Shown: positions 1 to 12,908 of the stretch, one piece after another
Layout: each line of letters opens with the position of its first letter
Position numbering within the stretch: position 1 is the stretch's first letter
Origin: Typha latifolia
Taxonomy: Eukaryota > Streptophyta > Magnoliopsida > Poales > Typhaceae
Assembly (NCBI GenBank): GCA_019914945.1
Contig: CM034103.1
Location: forward strand, 11,780,001 to 11,844,000
DNA length: 64,000 bases
Reading direction: 5' to 3'
Translations under genes and position numbers: made by a program
Notes under the pieces: generated by a model
What the model was told of the DNA's origin: nothing
Database searches by the model: none
The model's input: only the letters and a program-made list of their open reading frames with translations

Positions 1-466
1 AAAAAAAGAAACATTTTAGTTAATTATATACATATATATTAACTTTGATACTAATTATGTTAAAATTTACTTATAATGATATGTTTGAAATAGCACAATG
101 ACTTTGGTAGCAATTCCAATATTTCGAAATATTTAAAAAGTTTTTGGTGGTAATTATGTAAGAGTCCCTATTTTTAAAGGAAGAAGAGAATGTAACTGTA
201 GGATTTGGTCTAGTTGTGGATAACCATCATTTCTTGTTTAAGCCACCAAATTTCATACTTGCATGCGAGGTTATAAATTGAGAGCGGTATATATGCGAGA
301 TTCTGAGGGCTACAAAGCAAGCTTTATATTTAGTTGATACATTCGCAAATAAGAGACTTTGTAAGGTTATAAATGCAAGAAACCCTTGCTTCTCTCCTTC
401 TTTAAATTTTCATTTGTTAAAGAAAAAACATTGCGGGACCGATGGCGATCTTGATTTTGGTCATAG
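1..466. other. Intron or upstream flank of the GH3 gene
   Basis: AT-rich sequence without a supportable coding segment. It ends in a pyrimidine-rich stretch and an AG at 465-466 that fits a splice acceptor, so at least its right part is best read as the intron that precedes the first visible GH3 exon. The exons for the GH3 N-terminus must lie to the left of the window or have been lost. Confidence 0.5.
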
Positions 467-3400
467 AGATGGAGATCTGGCACGCAGGATCGGAGAGGCA
501 ACTGCTTTGGAAGTTAGAGCTACAGGCATTCACTGGACCTTTGCCCCTTGTGTCGCTGTGAGTTGCAACCCGGCCAATTTATCTGGATTCTTGATGCCTT
601 TTATCCATTCGATGTGTTGTCAGTTACAAGAATCAAGTTCTCTTCATGACTGCAGGTCTGCAGAGATCCTAGATGGGGGAGGTGCTATGAGTGCTACAGC
701 GAGGACACAGAGATAGTTCGTGGGATGACCCGCATAGTCTCTGGGTTGCAAGGATCACCTCCTGCAGGACATCCTCTAGGTTATCCTTTTGTTGCTGGAG
801 GGTGCGTATTTTACCCCAAACACTACTCCTTTAGACCAACTAATTCACTTTAATTAACAGAAGCTAATTTATGACCAAATTTAATGCTTGCCATGTCTTT
901 GTAGCTGCATCATTACTTGTCAAGTCACTATAGGCATGCCAGAGATACTTGTTATATTGTTCCACTGAGCTTTTTGTGTTTTCAGGAGAAATGTGATTGC
1001 TTGTGCAAAGCACTTTATTGGAGATGGAGGTACACATAAAGGAATAAATGAAGGCAATGCAGTTTGTAGCTTCGAGGAATTGGAGAGGATTCATATGATG
1101 CCTTATCTTGATTGTTTGGCTCAGGGGGTCTCTACTGTTATGGCATCATACTCTAGCTGGAATGGGAAGCAGTTGCATTCTCATCGTTTTCTCCTAACAG
1201 ATATCCTCAAGGATAAGCTGGGTTTCAAAGTACTATTAACTCACTGCAACACCATTACTTTAGTTGCTACTAATTACAAAGAAAGGAACCTTTCTGTATT
1301 TGGCAGCATCATAAGTCGGAATATGTGGAAGACCTGATTTGATTACATTTCTGCATGTCTGCCTGCAGAGTAGTTGCCCCCTGTTTCTTGTAAATCCCAC
1401 TCTGAAGATCATGTATTCTTGTTCCAGGGTCTAGTGGTATCAGATTGGGAAGGCATTGATAGGCTCTGCAATCCTCAAGGGTCAGATTATCGTTATTGCA
1501 TTTCGGCATCAATCAATGCTGGAATAGACATGGTAATAATTTATTCGGAAGTGCACTCCAGAATTATTGGTATGTCGAACTTGTAACTAAGAAATGTACA
1601 GATAATGGTGCCTCACAGATATGAAAGATTCCTAGAAGACTTGATTTTTCTGGTGGAGTCAGGGGAGATACCCATGTCAAGGATTGATGACGCTGTGGAG
1701 CGGATACTGAGGGTAAAGTTTGCTGCTGGACTCTTTGAGAAGCCCTTCTCTGATCGATCTTTGCTTGATATAGTGGGTTGCAAGGTAACCTTAAATCTCA
1801 ACTTAACATTTTCTGCTATAGTGCTTCTCGGAATCTTTTGCCTACCTACCATTTATTCTTGATGTAATAGTAAACAAGTAAGTTTGCTCCGTCATATAGC
1901 ACATAGGGGAATAGATATGGAGCTAAATGATAGGTTGCAGGATGCCTTGGTAATGTCTGAAATCTATATAGCTCCAAGGGTTCTGTATATAGAAGGCTTA
2001 CTTACTTTAATTTGATTACTTGATGACCTTTGCTTCAGACCATCTTTTACGTATTATTTGATTTTTGATGAATGGACTATCTTCTTTTTTGAGATTATCT
2101 TTTAGCTTTTGCGATAGTTTCGGGTTGGAGTTTCTTGGAAATTTGGAATCATACTTAAATTTGTGGTCTTACAACCATTTGTGAATATCATTCATCTAGC
2201 TTATATGTGTGGATTCAATTGCTTCATTGACATGTTATAATTCTTTCTAGGAACATCGACTACTAGCACGTGAGGCTGTTCGAAAGTCTTTGGTTCTGTT
2301 AAAAAACGGAAAAGATCCAAAGAAACCACTTCTTCCTTTAAAGAGAGATGCTAAAAGAATAATTCTTGTTGGAACACATGCTGATGACATAGGATACCAA
2401 TGTGGAGGGTGGACAATAACATGGCATGGAAGCAGTGGAAGAATAACAACTGGTATGTTAGTGCTATAAGGTTATTATTATCTCCATATTTTATTTGAAA
2501 ATAACAGACTATTTTGATTATTACTGTGTTTTTGCTTATATTTTTATTTTCTTTTAACTTCAATAACGTTATATCTCCTACGCAGTTCAAACATGTTAAG
2601 ACTTGTGCAATTTGATGGAGCATATAAGCTCCATCTTGGTCTATTTCTATGACTTATATGATAAGTAAGCCTAGATGAATGCAGGGCTGCATATATTATA
2701 GTATGGAATGGCACACAACACTGAGGAATCATGCTAAGACACTATAGACCTTTCTTCTTATAGTAGTGAATAAGTTCAAAAGACAGTCATTCGAATCTGC
2801 TAGAACTAGTAAGAAAGGCAGTATAGATAGCTCTCGGCAATATTTTAAGGTCATCTATTGCTTCCACTGGTAAGAAAGATGTATTTTTTGCTAATGAGCT
2901 TTACCTACTGTTATAGGAAAGACAAATGCCCTGATATAACATGAATCATGACTTTGGTCTGGTCCTCAACTGAGAGGTTTATACCAAAATTCAATTTCTT
3001 TTGTCCATTGGTGAATATACAGAAGCTCTGCTGGATTTTGTTAAAGTGCCAAGTTTTATGGTAGATTTATATTTTTCAGGCACAACCATATTGGAGGCTA
3101 TCAGGGAAACTGTAGGAGAGGAAACAGAAGTGATATTCGAGGAACACCCATCAGAAGCCATTTTTCAAAACCAGGAGTTCTCCTTTGCAGTAGTGGTTGT
3201 AGGGGAGGTTGCTTATGCAGAATTCTTGGGTGACAGATCAGACCTCAGTATTCCTTTTAATGGTGCAGATATGATAGCTCTTATAGCTAGCAAAGTCCCC
3301 ACTTTAGTGATCGTGATATCTGGAAGGCCTTTAGTTTTTGAGCCAGACTTGCTGGAGAAGATCGATGCTCTGGTTGTGGCCTGGCTACCCGGGAGTGAGG

Positions 3401-3570
3401 GAGGGGGTGTTGCTGATGTCCTGTTTGGAGATCATGACTTTGAGGGTGTGCTACCAGTAACATGGTTTAAATCAATTGATCAGCTGCCAGTTAATGATGC
3501 GGATGCTTCCTATGACCCCTTATTTCCACTTGGGTTTGGGTTAAATATGTACCCAGAAAACCGCAATTAA
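467..3570 (+). CDS. GH3 beta-D-glucan exohydrolase / beta-glucosidase (5' end outside window)
   Basis: Exons 467-557, 656-801, 986-1229, 1428-1532, 1602-1784, 2251-2452 and 3080-3570 join in frame at GT-AG sites to about 486 residues. The family usually has about 600-660, so roughly 115-140 N-terminal residues, including any signal peptide, are missing on the left. Family members are apoplastic exo-acting glucan hydrolases that release glucose during wall turnover. Visible marks are [11 protein letters not shown] and FAPCVAV, the RDPRWGR-like block, [16 protein letters not shown], the nucleophile motif VVSDWEGID (the Asp and its Trp are kept), GGWTITW, and AYAEFLGD, which carries the probable acid/base Glu. 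The C-terminus [16 protein letters not shown] and PLFPLGFGL is normal. No stop or frameshift is seen, so the gene looks intact as far as it is visible. Exon 1 starts at the AG at 465-466 because the codon phase then fits the family. Substrate choice among beta-1,3/1,4-glucans cannot be read from sequence. Confidence 0.92.
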
Positions 3571-5982
3571 CTTTAATTTATCCTTGTGGTGCATTTGATC
3601 ACACTATAATGCCATTGTTTATATCTTTACAATCAAACTATTCTTTTCCTATTTATTGAAGCTAGATAAATCACTTTTCTGTTTATAGGTGGTATCTAGA
3701 TGATCTTGAAATAGACATGAATTGACTGTTTGAGGGATACGGCGAATCTCAAACTTTGCTCTTCTCCAATGATATCCAGTTCTGCATGACAATATGCTCT
3801 TGATTTGCCCTCGAATCAGAATAAAGCAGTTAGAGCATGTATGTGGCAATGATCAAAGTAGTGGCAGTACAGAAGATCCAAAGCAAGTGGAACCAGGTGC
3901 TCTGCAGGTGCAGCATCTTTCTAAAAGAAAGTGGCTACCTTTCTTTATTACTTGGGAGAGGTTAAACGGAGGTGGCCACTTTGTTCATTTTGCTCTAAGA
4001 TATTTCAATCTTATTTCAATTGCTGGACCACAAAATAGTTCCATAGCAACTAGTCTGAAGTCTAAACAGTGGCAGTCAGGACACAAACAGCAGCAAAGAC
4101 AGACACTGAGAAGTACTCAGAGATAAAGAAACACAAATCAATTGAAGGTTTTGCTATTGGCGTAATAAAGATAAGATATCTTGCAAAGCTAGTCATATTC
4201 CTATAGCTTTTGACTGATGTTTCATGGAGTCTGTAGAGATTTTGATTATTTTAAGTCTGCCAAAGTTTTTTTTTTTTTTAACTTGTCTAATTCACCCTGA
4301 AACTTTTGCGACTTAGCTACAAGATTAGATGAGTTGTAAAACTGCTGACTGGGTTGATAACTTCTAATTAAATTTTTTTTTTTGAAAGTTTCTAAGAAAA
4401 ATTATTGAGCCTTAGGAGAGAAATTTTCATAAAAATCTTTTTCCGATATAACGACTTTCAAGTATAAATCTTTGAAGCTGAAATTAATTTATATAAAAAT
4501 TAGTAATATTTTAAATAATTTATTTGTATATAAGTCATTGACCTAATTAATAACTTATATTTAAAGTTACATATTCTACTTACGCTGACAAAACACATCT
4601 AATTTTGTACTTAAGTTTTGAAGTTATCATCCCTGTCAAATTTGAGTCTCTGGTCATTTCCTTTGGACTTATATGTGCTTACTCCCTGCAATCAATTTGT
4701 TATGGCTTTTTGGAGAGCAGAATGAGGAGAGACTGATTCTTAAAGACTCTTCAGACAAGCTTCACAAACACTATATAAAAGAAAGATTCACGTAAGGATT
4801 AAAATGACAAGTATTGGGCATATTATCGCTTCACTGTTTAGCGATATATCAGACAGTTTATCCATCAACCAATGTCGTCAAAAAACAGAGATCCGTTGTG
4901 TGGAAACACTAAAGACACTGCAAGATGTCCCACATTTCTTCCTACAGTCTATTTAGTGGATCTAGATGTTTTAGGGTAGATAAGTTTAGAAAATAAGTTT
5001 TATATATCTCACTCTCAGTAGTGTCTATCTAAAATAAGTTTTATATATCTCACTCTCAGTAGTGTCTATCTACTTTGCTGAGGAGCAAACACTGTATATT
5101 TCCAGGACATCTCCCCCAAGAGGTTAAAAAAGAACCATCGCTATTCAAGCATGTTATGCTATCAGTGGAGTTCTGACTCATCTTCGCTTTTCTTTTACCA
5201 GTGCCAAGCGTTGAACCATTCTTCAGATCCATCCAGACCAAAGAAAGAAGGTGGATATATGTAAGAGAATGCTGCATGACTCAATCAAGACAAAGCATCT
5301 GCTTTGATTTAAAGTTCAAGCCATTCTTAAATGATCCATGAACTGGTAAAGAGCAATTGAACATAGTGATAAATGAAATATAAAACTAATAGCCAGCAAG
5401 AAAACAGATATTGATTCAGCTACCATTCTTTATTAACTCAAGGGGCAGCATGAAATATATACATAGAAACGACGCACTGGTCAATGAGCCATGACCATCG
5501 CAAAGCTACATAGTTATGAAGTAGGAGATAGCAGATATGAACAGATTAATAATTGGTGCATTCATTTCTTTGATCTCGTAGAACAGCTCAAGAACTGATC
5601 CAGTTTACAAATAGCTACAAACCTGGCACCTGACACATAGTTTAGAACACAAAATGAGAATGAATTTCTAACTTTGCCTCACATTCTCCCATCATTGTGA
5701 AATACAATTTGTGTACTGTGAAGCTGAGGGAACTTGAGTGCTGCTACTGACTCTAACCATGTCACAAACAAATTTTGAACCGCATTAACTTTTTGTACCA
5801 TGAACTATCTCATCCAACAAAGAGATCTGCCCTCCCTCTGTGTGTATATAAATCAGATCTCCAAATGATAATATACTCAACCATTCTTATCCATGATGGC
5901 GAGGGCAATTAGATTGCATCTGAAAACGATTCCATGGTGACTATTCATAGAAACCACGGAGCACATCACTCTGTGAGTTTTG
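3571..5982. other. Intergenic spacer between GH3 and DIVARICATA-like genes
   Basis: About 2.4 kb between the convergent 3' ends of the GH3 gene (+) and the MYB gene (-), so it holds both 3' UTRs. Small open frames at 3794-4126 (+) and 5056-5277 (-) show no recognisable domain. Apart from a 41-bp tandem duplication near 5.0 kb I see nothing else. Confidence 0.5.
4990..5071. repeat. Perfect 41-bp tandem duplication
   Basis: The unit at 4990-5030 is repeated exactly at 5031-5071. It starts AAAATAAGTTTTATATATCT and ends GTGTCTATCT. Two identical head-to-tail copies indicate a recent local duplication in the spacer. Confidence 0.95.
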
Positions 5983-7077
5983 CTACTGAAACTTCATCAT
6001 CCCATATGGGGTGATTTTAAACAATTTAAACATGAACTCATTACCATGTTCTGATGGATTAAAAACATTAGCTGCTTTATATGGTTGATTTGAATTGACT
6101 ATCATTGAGAATTGGTCAGATATTGCAGAAGTACCAGATGAACTCGATTGTGTAGCAAGAATAGACGTCTGAGATGGCGAGGATGCCCTATCTTGTGGTG
6201 AATTTACAATAGTCATGTCATGTATGCTAGATCTCCTCTTATCTTTGCCACATGAGTTAAGCCTGATGAAGTACTTCTGTGCATGGCTCGCGACTTGTGT
6301 AGGAGTCCTGGTGAATACTGAGTTCTTAGATATGTTTCTCCAGTCACCTTTACCATATTTTTTCAAACCCACAAGAAACCTCCTGACACCAGATTTACAA
6401 AAAATGTTCAGCATTAACATATAACCTTGGCAATAACAAGAGCTAACTAAGCTACCATTAATAAATAATAACTAATAATGGGGTAATTCTGACTCTAATT
6501 GCATATGGATTAAGTACTAGTTATCAAATATATGCTTACATAGATAAATATTCTCAGATAGTTGTATGGCATGCAAGATAGTTTCAGTCATATCTCAAAA
6601 TAAATTGTAGCAAGGACTCGATACTATAAATCTAGAATCTACAATGCTAACAGAATCTAATTACCTGTGCTCTTCTTGGGTCCAAGGGACTCCTTTCTTC
6701 CTCTCTTGCTCCGATGTTTTCCTCTTTCGGCCGACAAAATATGCCTGTTTCAGCCCCTCAAAATCATAGCTATTCTCCCAATCTGATGCAACACTCGAAG
6801 AATCGTACTCAGGAAATGAGACCAACCCAGCTTCTATATAATTGACATCATTCTCCAAATCTCTGTAATGGGACATGACATCTCCCACCGTCTTCCCGGG
6901 GATCATGGCGGCCACCTTCTCCCAACGCTCCGGCATGCCGCTATCGAAGCGGGCCAGGGCATCTTCGAAGACCTTGTTCTCTTCCTCAGTCCAGTTCCCA
7001 CTTCCTTTCTGGGCAAGATTCCAATTTGAGCTGGAGAAATAGGGAGCAATTGGAGGGAGGACTTCCATCCAGGACAT
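5983..7077 (-). CDS. DIVARICATA-type two-repeat MYB/SANT transcription factor
   Basis: Two exons, 7077-6665 and 6382-5983, with a canonical GT-AG intron, give 270 residues. The first repeat (about residues 26-78) is the SANT-like N-terminal MYB repeat with [27 protein letters not shown] and YIEAGLV. The second repeat begins [12 protein letters not shown] at 130 and ends with the diagnostic SHAQKYF at 170-176, which recognises GATA/I-box-like DNA in this class. Between them lies a basic stretch, [14 protein letters not shown], that could act in nuclear import. The family includes snapdragon DIVARICATA (petal dorsoventral identity) and stress- or sugar-responsive MYBs of cereals; the exact role here is not readable. 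The first ATG is used; a second in-frame ATG three codons later is possible. The tail after 180 is Ser/Thr-rich low-complexity sequence. Confidence 0.93.
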
Positions 7078-7290
7078 CAAATCCAACAAGATGCCTACGT
7101 GATCTAAGCAATACCTACCTCTTTAAATCTAGAGAGAATCTTGAAAGAAGGAAAAAGGAGAGATCTTGAAGAGTGAACTATAACAAACCCACTGTTCCAG
7201 CTGCTTTTAGATCAAATTAGAATCATAACCCTTAAACCCCATTTAAACCCCAACCATAAAAGGAGACCAGAGGTTGAGGAGAGCCCTCGG

Positions 7291-7334
7291 AGAAGAAGAA
7301 GAAGAAGAAGAAGAAGAAGAAGAAGAAGAAGAAG
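7291..7334. repeat. (AAG)n microsatellite upstream of the MYB gene
   Basis: Forty-four bases of pure AGA/AAG triplets. It lies 214-257 bp upstream of the MYB start codon, and on the transcribed strand reads as a CTT pyrimidine tract, a common plant 5' UTR or core-promoter feature. It also creates a spurious poly-serine frame. Confidence 0.95.
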
Positions 7335-7703
7335 CGGATAAAGATACAAAGATGAAATATTTATTTTCTTTGCTCCGAGATTGACAGTAATAAAATCGAG
7401 AAATGAAACAGAGCAGAACAGAGAGAAGAAGGGAGGAAGAAGAGAAGCTCATGGAAGAAGGAATCAAAACTAAACCTTTGATGAGTTCTTCTTTCTATTC
7501 CCTTCTCCACTATTTGATATGTAAAAAGGTTGTGCCTTGGTGGTGCTCTGTAGCCACTCAAAGCAAAGCTGCTTTCTTTTCTTTTTTAAATTCAATGAGT
7601 ATACAGTGTAGAGAAATCACAAGACAGTGGTATCCATGGATAGTTAAATTATTTTTTTGGGTTAATTATGCTGACATCTCGATTTTTAGGAATATTCTTC
7701 AAA

Positions 7704-8580
7704 CCTTTTTAGGTTATAATATCAACCCTAAATTTTAGAAAAAATTTAATTTCTCCCCTTCGTTAGTATATGGTGACAAAATTTGGAGGAGTTAGCTTAT
7801 GTGTTTGTTAATTAATCTCGAAATAACCCATTATGTATTTCATATATATTTAAGTACAATTTTATGACCTTTTAATTAAATTAGAATAAAAAGAGATATA
7901 ATTAGGATTAGTTTATTATCTTCCTCGCTCAACCTCCCCTTCATCATCACCGATGTCCCCCTAGAAGACGACAATATCGAGATTGTTGCTGCCGACATCT
8001 CCTCCCCATCGCTGGCTTGCTATAACCTGACACCAACCAAGTCAGGACTCTAAGTCGATCCCCACCTTCCCTTGCCTCATAGTCGGTAGTACTTCTACAT
8101 ACGGTGAAGACGGTGAGGGTGAGGGCCAAGGATAAGGGCAAGAGTGGTGAGGACGAGAGATGAAGATGAGGCGAGACGATAAGGGCAAGGAATGTGAGGT
8201 GACAGAGGGTGAGAGCGACGGACATAAGGATGAGCACGATGAGGGTGAGGGCAGTGAGGACGAGGGCTAAGGCGACTGGTACACCTACTGGCGAGCTAGG
8301 CTCACGTCTTGAGGCTCGTGAACACCCTCGATCGTTGGGTCGCCAAGAAAGCCATGTGCGTCGACGAGGAGGGCTGGTGGTTTGGGTAGGAGGAATGGTG
8401 ATTAGTTTGGTGGAGTAGATGGGTAGTTTATAATTTAATTATTTTATTTATCTTTGCTAGTTATAGCTAAATTAATGAACTCATTAACGTATTAGGAATA
8501 TAATTGATTATTATGTAATTTTCTGCCATCGTCGTTTCACTTTGTCTTAAAATTTAGGAGGGATATTGTAACTTAAAAAA
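7704..8580. mobile_element. Probable non-autonomous TIR element with GC-rich interior
   Basis: The left end at about 7704-7738 reads TTTTAGGTTATAATATC then CCCTAAATTTTA. The right end at about 8546-8580 is its inverted counterpart, with TAAAATTTAGGAGGGATATT then GTAACTTAAAAAA. Between them the AT-rich arms enclose a GC-rich core (about 7920-8410) full of GAGGGTGAGGGC-like purine repeats, unlike the flanks. No transposase frame is present. This structure fits a MULE-like or other DNA-transposon derivative; the superfamily is not determined and target-site duplications were not resolved. Confidence 0.5.
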
Positions 8581-9358
8581 ATTCTTAGTTTTTTTTTTCT
8601 TTCACAATAACACCTGTTTTTATAGAAAAGTGGGCTATACCTACTAAATTTATTAAATGGGAAAATATGAGTGGCTATGTGATCGGCAGGGAAATTAGAC
8701 AGTTTGCACTACCTTCCCCTTCTCCAGTCCAAAAATCCCTGACAAAATTCGAGAGGGATTGGAAGAGAATATGCCCTGATGACATAATACGACCGATTGA
8801 AACATATATTTTTCGCAATTTATTATTGAATTCTGTTTTGACTAATTAAAAGTTAGATTGTATGCTTTTATTTTTTATTTTTAACAAGTGCAATGTTTCT
8901 AACTCTTGGTTCAGGTTTGTAGTTTCAAACCTTAATGGAGATAACATGGATCGCAGAAGTTACATCAGATCACATAATATATCTTTTGATCTAATAGAAA
9001 CCACCAACCATTAAAATATTTTTAGAACTCATCTTCTTCTGCCACCCTTGGAGAAGCCTTATTAGTCTATTATTCTATCACATCTCCCACCTTCACATTG
9101 GTCTGATCCTCTATTATTCGTTCTCTATAAATCAACCGATTTTAGCTTACAAATAATGCTCAGATTTTTTGAGTTTCGAATTTACGTGAGATGGGTTTTC
9201 TTCCCGAATAATTGATACAATTGTTCCTTTTTTTTTTCTTTTTTTTTTTTATAAAAAATTCTCATCTACTCGACTACTTGCTATATAGTTTTCCATCAGA
9301 AAACCTTGATTTATTAAGGAAAAATAAAAGCTCAGTAGAAGCTCACTTTGCTCGCTCG

Positions 9359-9375
9359 CTCTCTCTCTCTCTCTC
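9359..9375 (+). repeat. (CT)n tract directly before the transporter start codon
   Basis: A short pure CT repeat ends two bases before the ATG at 9378. CT/GA repeats in plant 5' UTRs are common and may influence expression, but no function is shown here. Confidence 0.9.
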
Positions 9376-9377
9376 CA

Positions 9378-12300
9378 ATGACTTCTCCTCTTCCCCTTTC
9401 CGCCCTCCATACAACTTTCCGTTCTCCCGCTTCTCCTCTCGTTTTGAACTCTCCGAACCCATCTCTCTCCTGTCATGGCAAGGTCTCCCAAGCCCTACAC
9501 CGATGGAGGAGATCGAGGCAAAATTCTTGCCATCTACAACGAAAGGTCCCAACTTTGCTTCGCATTCGCTCCTCTCCGCCTACTAGAATCGCACCGAAGG
9601 CCTCGTACCGGTCGTTCGATTCGGATAGCGGCGGCGAGGTAAGAAACCCTAGTTTCTTGGAGTTTGTGACGTCGGAGAGGGTCAAGGTGGTCGCTTTGCT
9701 CGGGATGGCCCTCGCGCTCTGCAATGCCGATCGGGTGGTTATGTCGGTGGCGATCGTTCCGCTCTCCGAGGCCTATGGATGGACTAAGTCGTTCGCCGGA
9801 ATTGTTCAGGTGATTTCTCTTCGGTACTTTGGTTCCTCTGGAAGGGTTGAGACCTAATTATCCATGGATTGCGATTGCTTCTTTCTTTTTCTTTTCTCTT
9901 ATGGTACTATTTAGATTGATGCTTCTTTGATATTGCATGGCTTGTTCTATAGAATTCCATCTTAAGCATGTCTAAATTGTCACCTTCTTTTCCACTTAGT
10001 ATGTGCTGGGTGTTAAGCAACTAGAATATGTGGCGAATCCACGTTTGAGTTTAGCTACTTGGAAAATTTGGTTCTTGGTGGATATACAATTGATGGATTT
10101 CGCTATTGTTCACTTAACTGAATTTGGTATCCTGGAACTATATATAGTAGCATATCAACCTTTCTTTTGTTCTCTGTACTTTTGTAGCAAACTAGCAATA
10201 GAAGAAAGAGTAGCAATAAAGCTCAAATATTTGGTGAAGCTTGAAGTGTTGAGTTTTCCAACACCTTGTTAATTGAGCTGAGTGCAGCAATGATTTAATT
10301 ATATGGGTAGCTTCCATATTTGCATTGGGGGACTTTTCAATTTGTGAGGTATCAGTCAAGTTGTTCCTGCTGTAGTTTAGACATTTATAATATACACTTT
10401 CAACATTTCATATTCTGTAGAATTATTTTCTGTTCTCTGATGGTGTGTTGGTTGCTCAGAACAGTCTTCTTTCCTCTGGGGATATCTCATGTCACCCATT
10501 ATTGGTGGAGCGCTAGTAGATTATTATGGCGGTAAATTAGTTTTGGCATGTGGTGTGACTTTATGGTCGATGGCCACATTTCTTACTCCTTGGGCTGCTG
10601 AGACTTCATTGTGGGCATTACTTGCTATGAGAGTACTTTTAGGTGCTGCAGAAGGAGTAGCACTGCCTAGTATGAACAAAATGGTCTTGAGGTGTTGGCC
10701 TGGAACTGCCTTATCTTTTTTCCCTTTCAAAATTATCTATTGAACTTCTTTCAAGTATGCATTTAAGTTTCTAGTGAAGAACTGTGCAAACCTTAAGTTG
10801 TTGAATTTATTTAAAATTTTAAACTGCATTTTTTTTCTTATAGATGGTTTCCTCCAACAGAACGATCTAGAGCTGTTGGGCTTGTGATGGCTGGATTTCA
10901 GCTTGGTAGTGCAGCTGGTCTACTGATGTCCCCTATCATCATGTCACAAGCTGGAATTTTTGGACCGTTTCTAATATTTGGATTATTTGGATTTCTCTGG
11001 GTGTTGGTATGGCTGTCTGTAGCTTCAAGTTCACCTGATAAGAATTCACAAATATCACAATATGAGTTGGAATATATAATGAAAGGTCAAAAACTAACTA
11101 CTCCTCTCACTGAAGTACCTGAAAAATTCAGAGTGATCCCTCCCTTCAGGAAACTACTCTCTAGGTGGCCAACATGGGCTTTGATTTCGGCGAATGCCAT
11201 GCATAGCTGGGTAACTTCTGCCTACTTGAATCAAGAGTCATGTTACTGTATTTTTCAAATTCTTAAATTAATTCCAAGCCTGGTTACATTTGCAGGGTTA
11301 CTTTGTTATCCTTTCATGGATGCCAGTGTATTTCAACATCGTAAGTATTATTTCTGGTTTAAAATTCTATGCATTAAATTCCTTGGTGCATCTCTCACTT
11401 TATTTTGGTCTATATTGCTCAGATTTATGGTGTCAACCTCAGGGAAGCTGCATGGTTTAGTGCACTTCCTTGGATCATGATGGCAGTTTTAGGATATGTT
11501 GCCGCTGCTCTCTCGGACATGCTAATTCGAAATGGTAGAACTGTTACTTCTACTCGAAAAATTATGCAGGTACTATGAGATTAACCAAGCTATGCCATTT
11601 TTCCTTACTTTCTTGTATCAGACAATTTATCATAAATTTGCTTAAGCTATTGTTTTCATCGAAATTATATTTCTGATATTTGTATGAGATTCAGAGGAGG
11701 AGATTCTACTGTCAGAATGAGAGTTTTGATCATTTAGTTCTTAAAGATTTATTAGTTACGTTCGATTAACATTCAGATATCGTGGATTTTCCTTGTAGAA
11801 AGTTTGTATGCTTATTGATATATCCTTGTCTTTGGTCATTGGAAGCTAGGTTGGTCTAACTAATTACCTGAGAACTGTTCTTGGTCAAATTAGGACTAGT
11901 CAGCTAAATAGAATTTGATGTATCATTTAATAGTTGGCTCCTTTTCTGTGGCCAGATATACGAGCATTGACTCTTGTAATTTGTCACATAGGGGTACCTG
12001 TAGAAGACTTTGAAGAGACTGAACAAGTCTCCTTATAGTGAAGAAACAAGGTGTCAGTTTTTATTACATTCTACTGGAGGCAACCTATGCCAGCTAGTTT
12101 TTCTTTGTAGGCTTTTGATAAATTGACTTGGATTTTGAATTAATGAACATGAAATGTGAAAAGATCCTCACTTATTAAGTTGTTATATTTAATTGAGTCC
12201 TTGTGGACCTCAATTGCTTCTTTTCTTATCAAATTCTTTTTCTGATTATTTTGGTATCTTTTGGCAAGTCTTGGCTGCGGACTTAAACATGTAAACTTAA

Positions 12301-12908
12301 ATCTTTATCATGTATTCCTGGCAGTCAATTGGATTTGTTGGTCCTGGAATTGCTCTTCTTGGTTTAAATGCTGCAAAAAGTCCACTTACGGCCTCTGCTT
12401 GGCTTACAACTGCTGTTGGTTTAAGTTCTTTTAGCCACTCTGGTTTTTTGGTGAATCTTCAGGTTGGTCAACCTTGTTAATTACAAGGACAAAAGTGAGT
12501 GATATCTTTGATTGTGTTGCTTTTCTAACAGCATTTACCCTTGAATTATGTTTTCAGGAGATTGCCCCACAATATGCTGGAGTTCTGCATGGTACTATTA
12601 TATCTTAATGTCTCTCAGTGATAATTGCCGAACATTTTAACATTGGAAAAACAAAAAATTAGTCAACATTTGTATCTCTTTATGAAGTTTTTATGCTTAT
12701 CGACATGCCAATGATGACAGGTATATCAAATACTGCTGGAACACTGGCTGCCATTGTCGGAACTGTTGGTGCAGGTTTCTTTGTTGAGAGAATGGGTTCT
12801 TTTCGTGGGTTTTTGATGCTTACATCATTTCTGTATTTTTTAAGTGCACTTTTCTGGGATATCTTTGCTACTGGTGAGCGTGTTAATTTTAATGGAACCA
12901 GTTCGTAA
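9378..12908 (+). CDS. PHT4-family plastid anion (phosphate) transporter, MFS
   Basis: Eight exons (9378-9809, 10465-10691, 10844-11210, 11296-11340, 11423-11569, 12325-12462, 12558-12591, 12721-12908) join in frame to 525 residues. The first roughly 75 residues are Ser/Pro/Arg-rich with few acidic residues, like a chloroplast transit peptide. The rest is a 12-helix major facilitator of the SLC17/PHT4 type: ALALCNADRVVMSVAIVPL in helix 1, then SSFLWGYLMSP and GGALVDYYGGK, LLGAAEGVALPSMN, RWFPPTERSRAVG, NAMHSWGYFVILSWMPVYF and LQEIAPQYAGVLHGISN. Plant relatives are the ANTR/PHT4 carriers that move phosphate, and in one case ascorbate, across plastid membranes with Na+ or H+. The sequence looks closest to the PHT4;5/PHT4;2 branch, but this is from memory. 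The end ATGERVNF matches the family's usual C-terminus. ATG 9378 is the first in frame. Confidence 0.92.

Larger units (their letters stand above)
7078..9377. promoter_or_regulatory. Divergent intergenic region between MYB and anion-transporter genes
   Basis: The two flanking genes are divergent, so both promoters must lie here. The left end carries the (AAG)n tract and the right end a T-rich stretch and a CT repeat directly before the transporter start. The middle is occupied by a probable inverted-repeat element (7704-8580). I see no other gene; the open frames at 7947-8237 and 8209-8418 are purine-rich low-complexity sequence. Confidence 0.5.

Noticed and set aside
1..560. GH3 gene as a 5'-degraded pseudogene
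   Set aside because: The first visible segment fits an exon starting at a good acceptor (AG at 465-466) with the family's codon phase, so the missing N-terminus is more simply outside the window.
7243..7467. Poly-serine open frame on the minus strand
   Set aside because: It is only the translation of the (AAG)n microsatellite upstream of the MYB gene; no domain and no conserved start.
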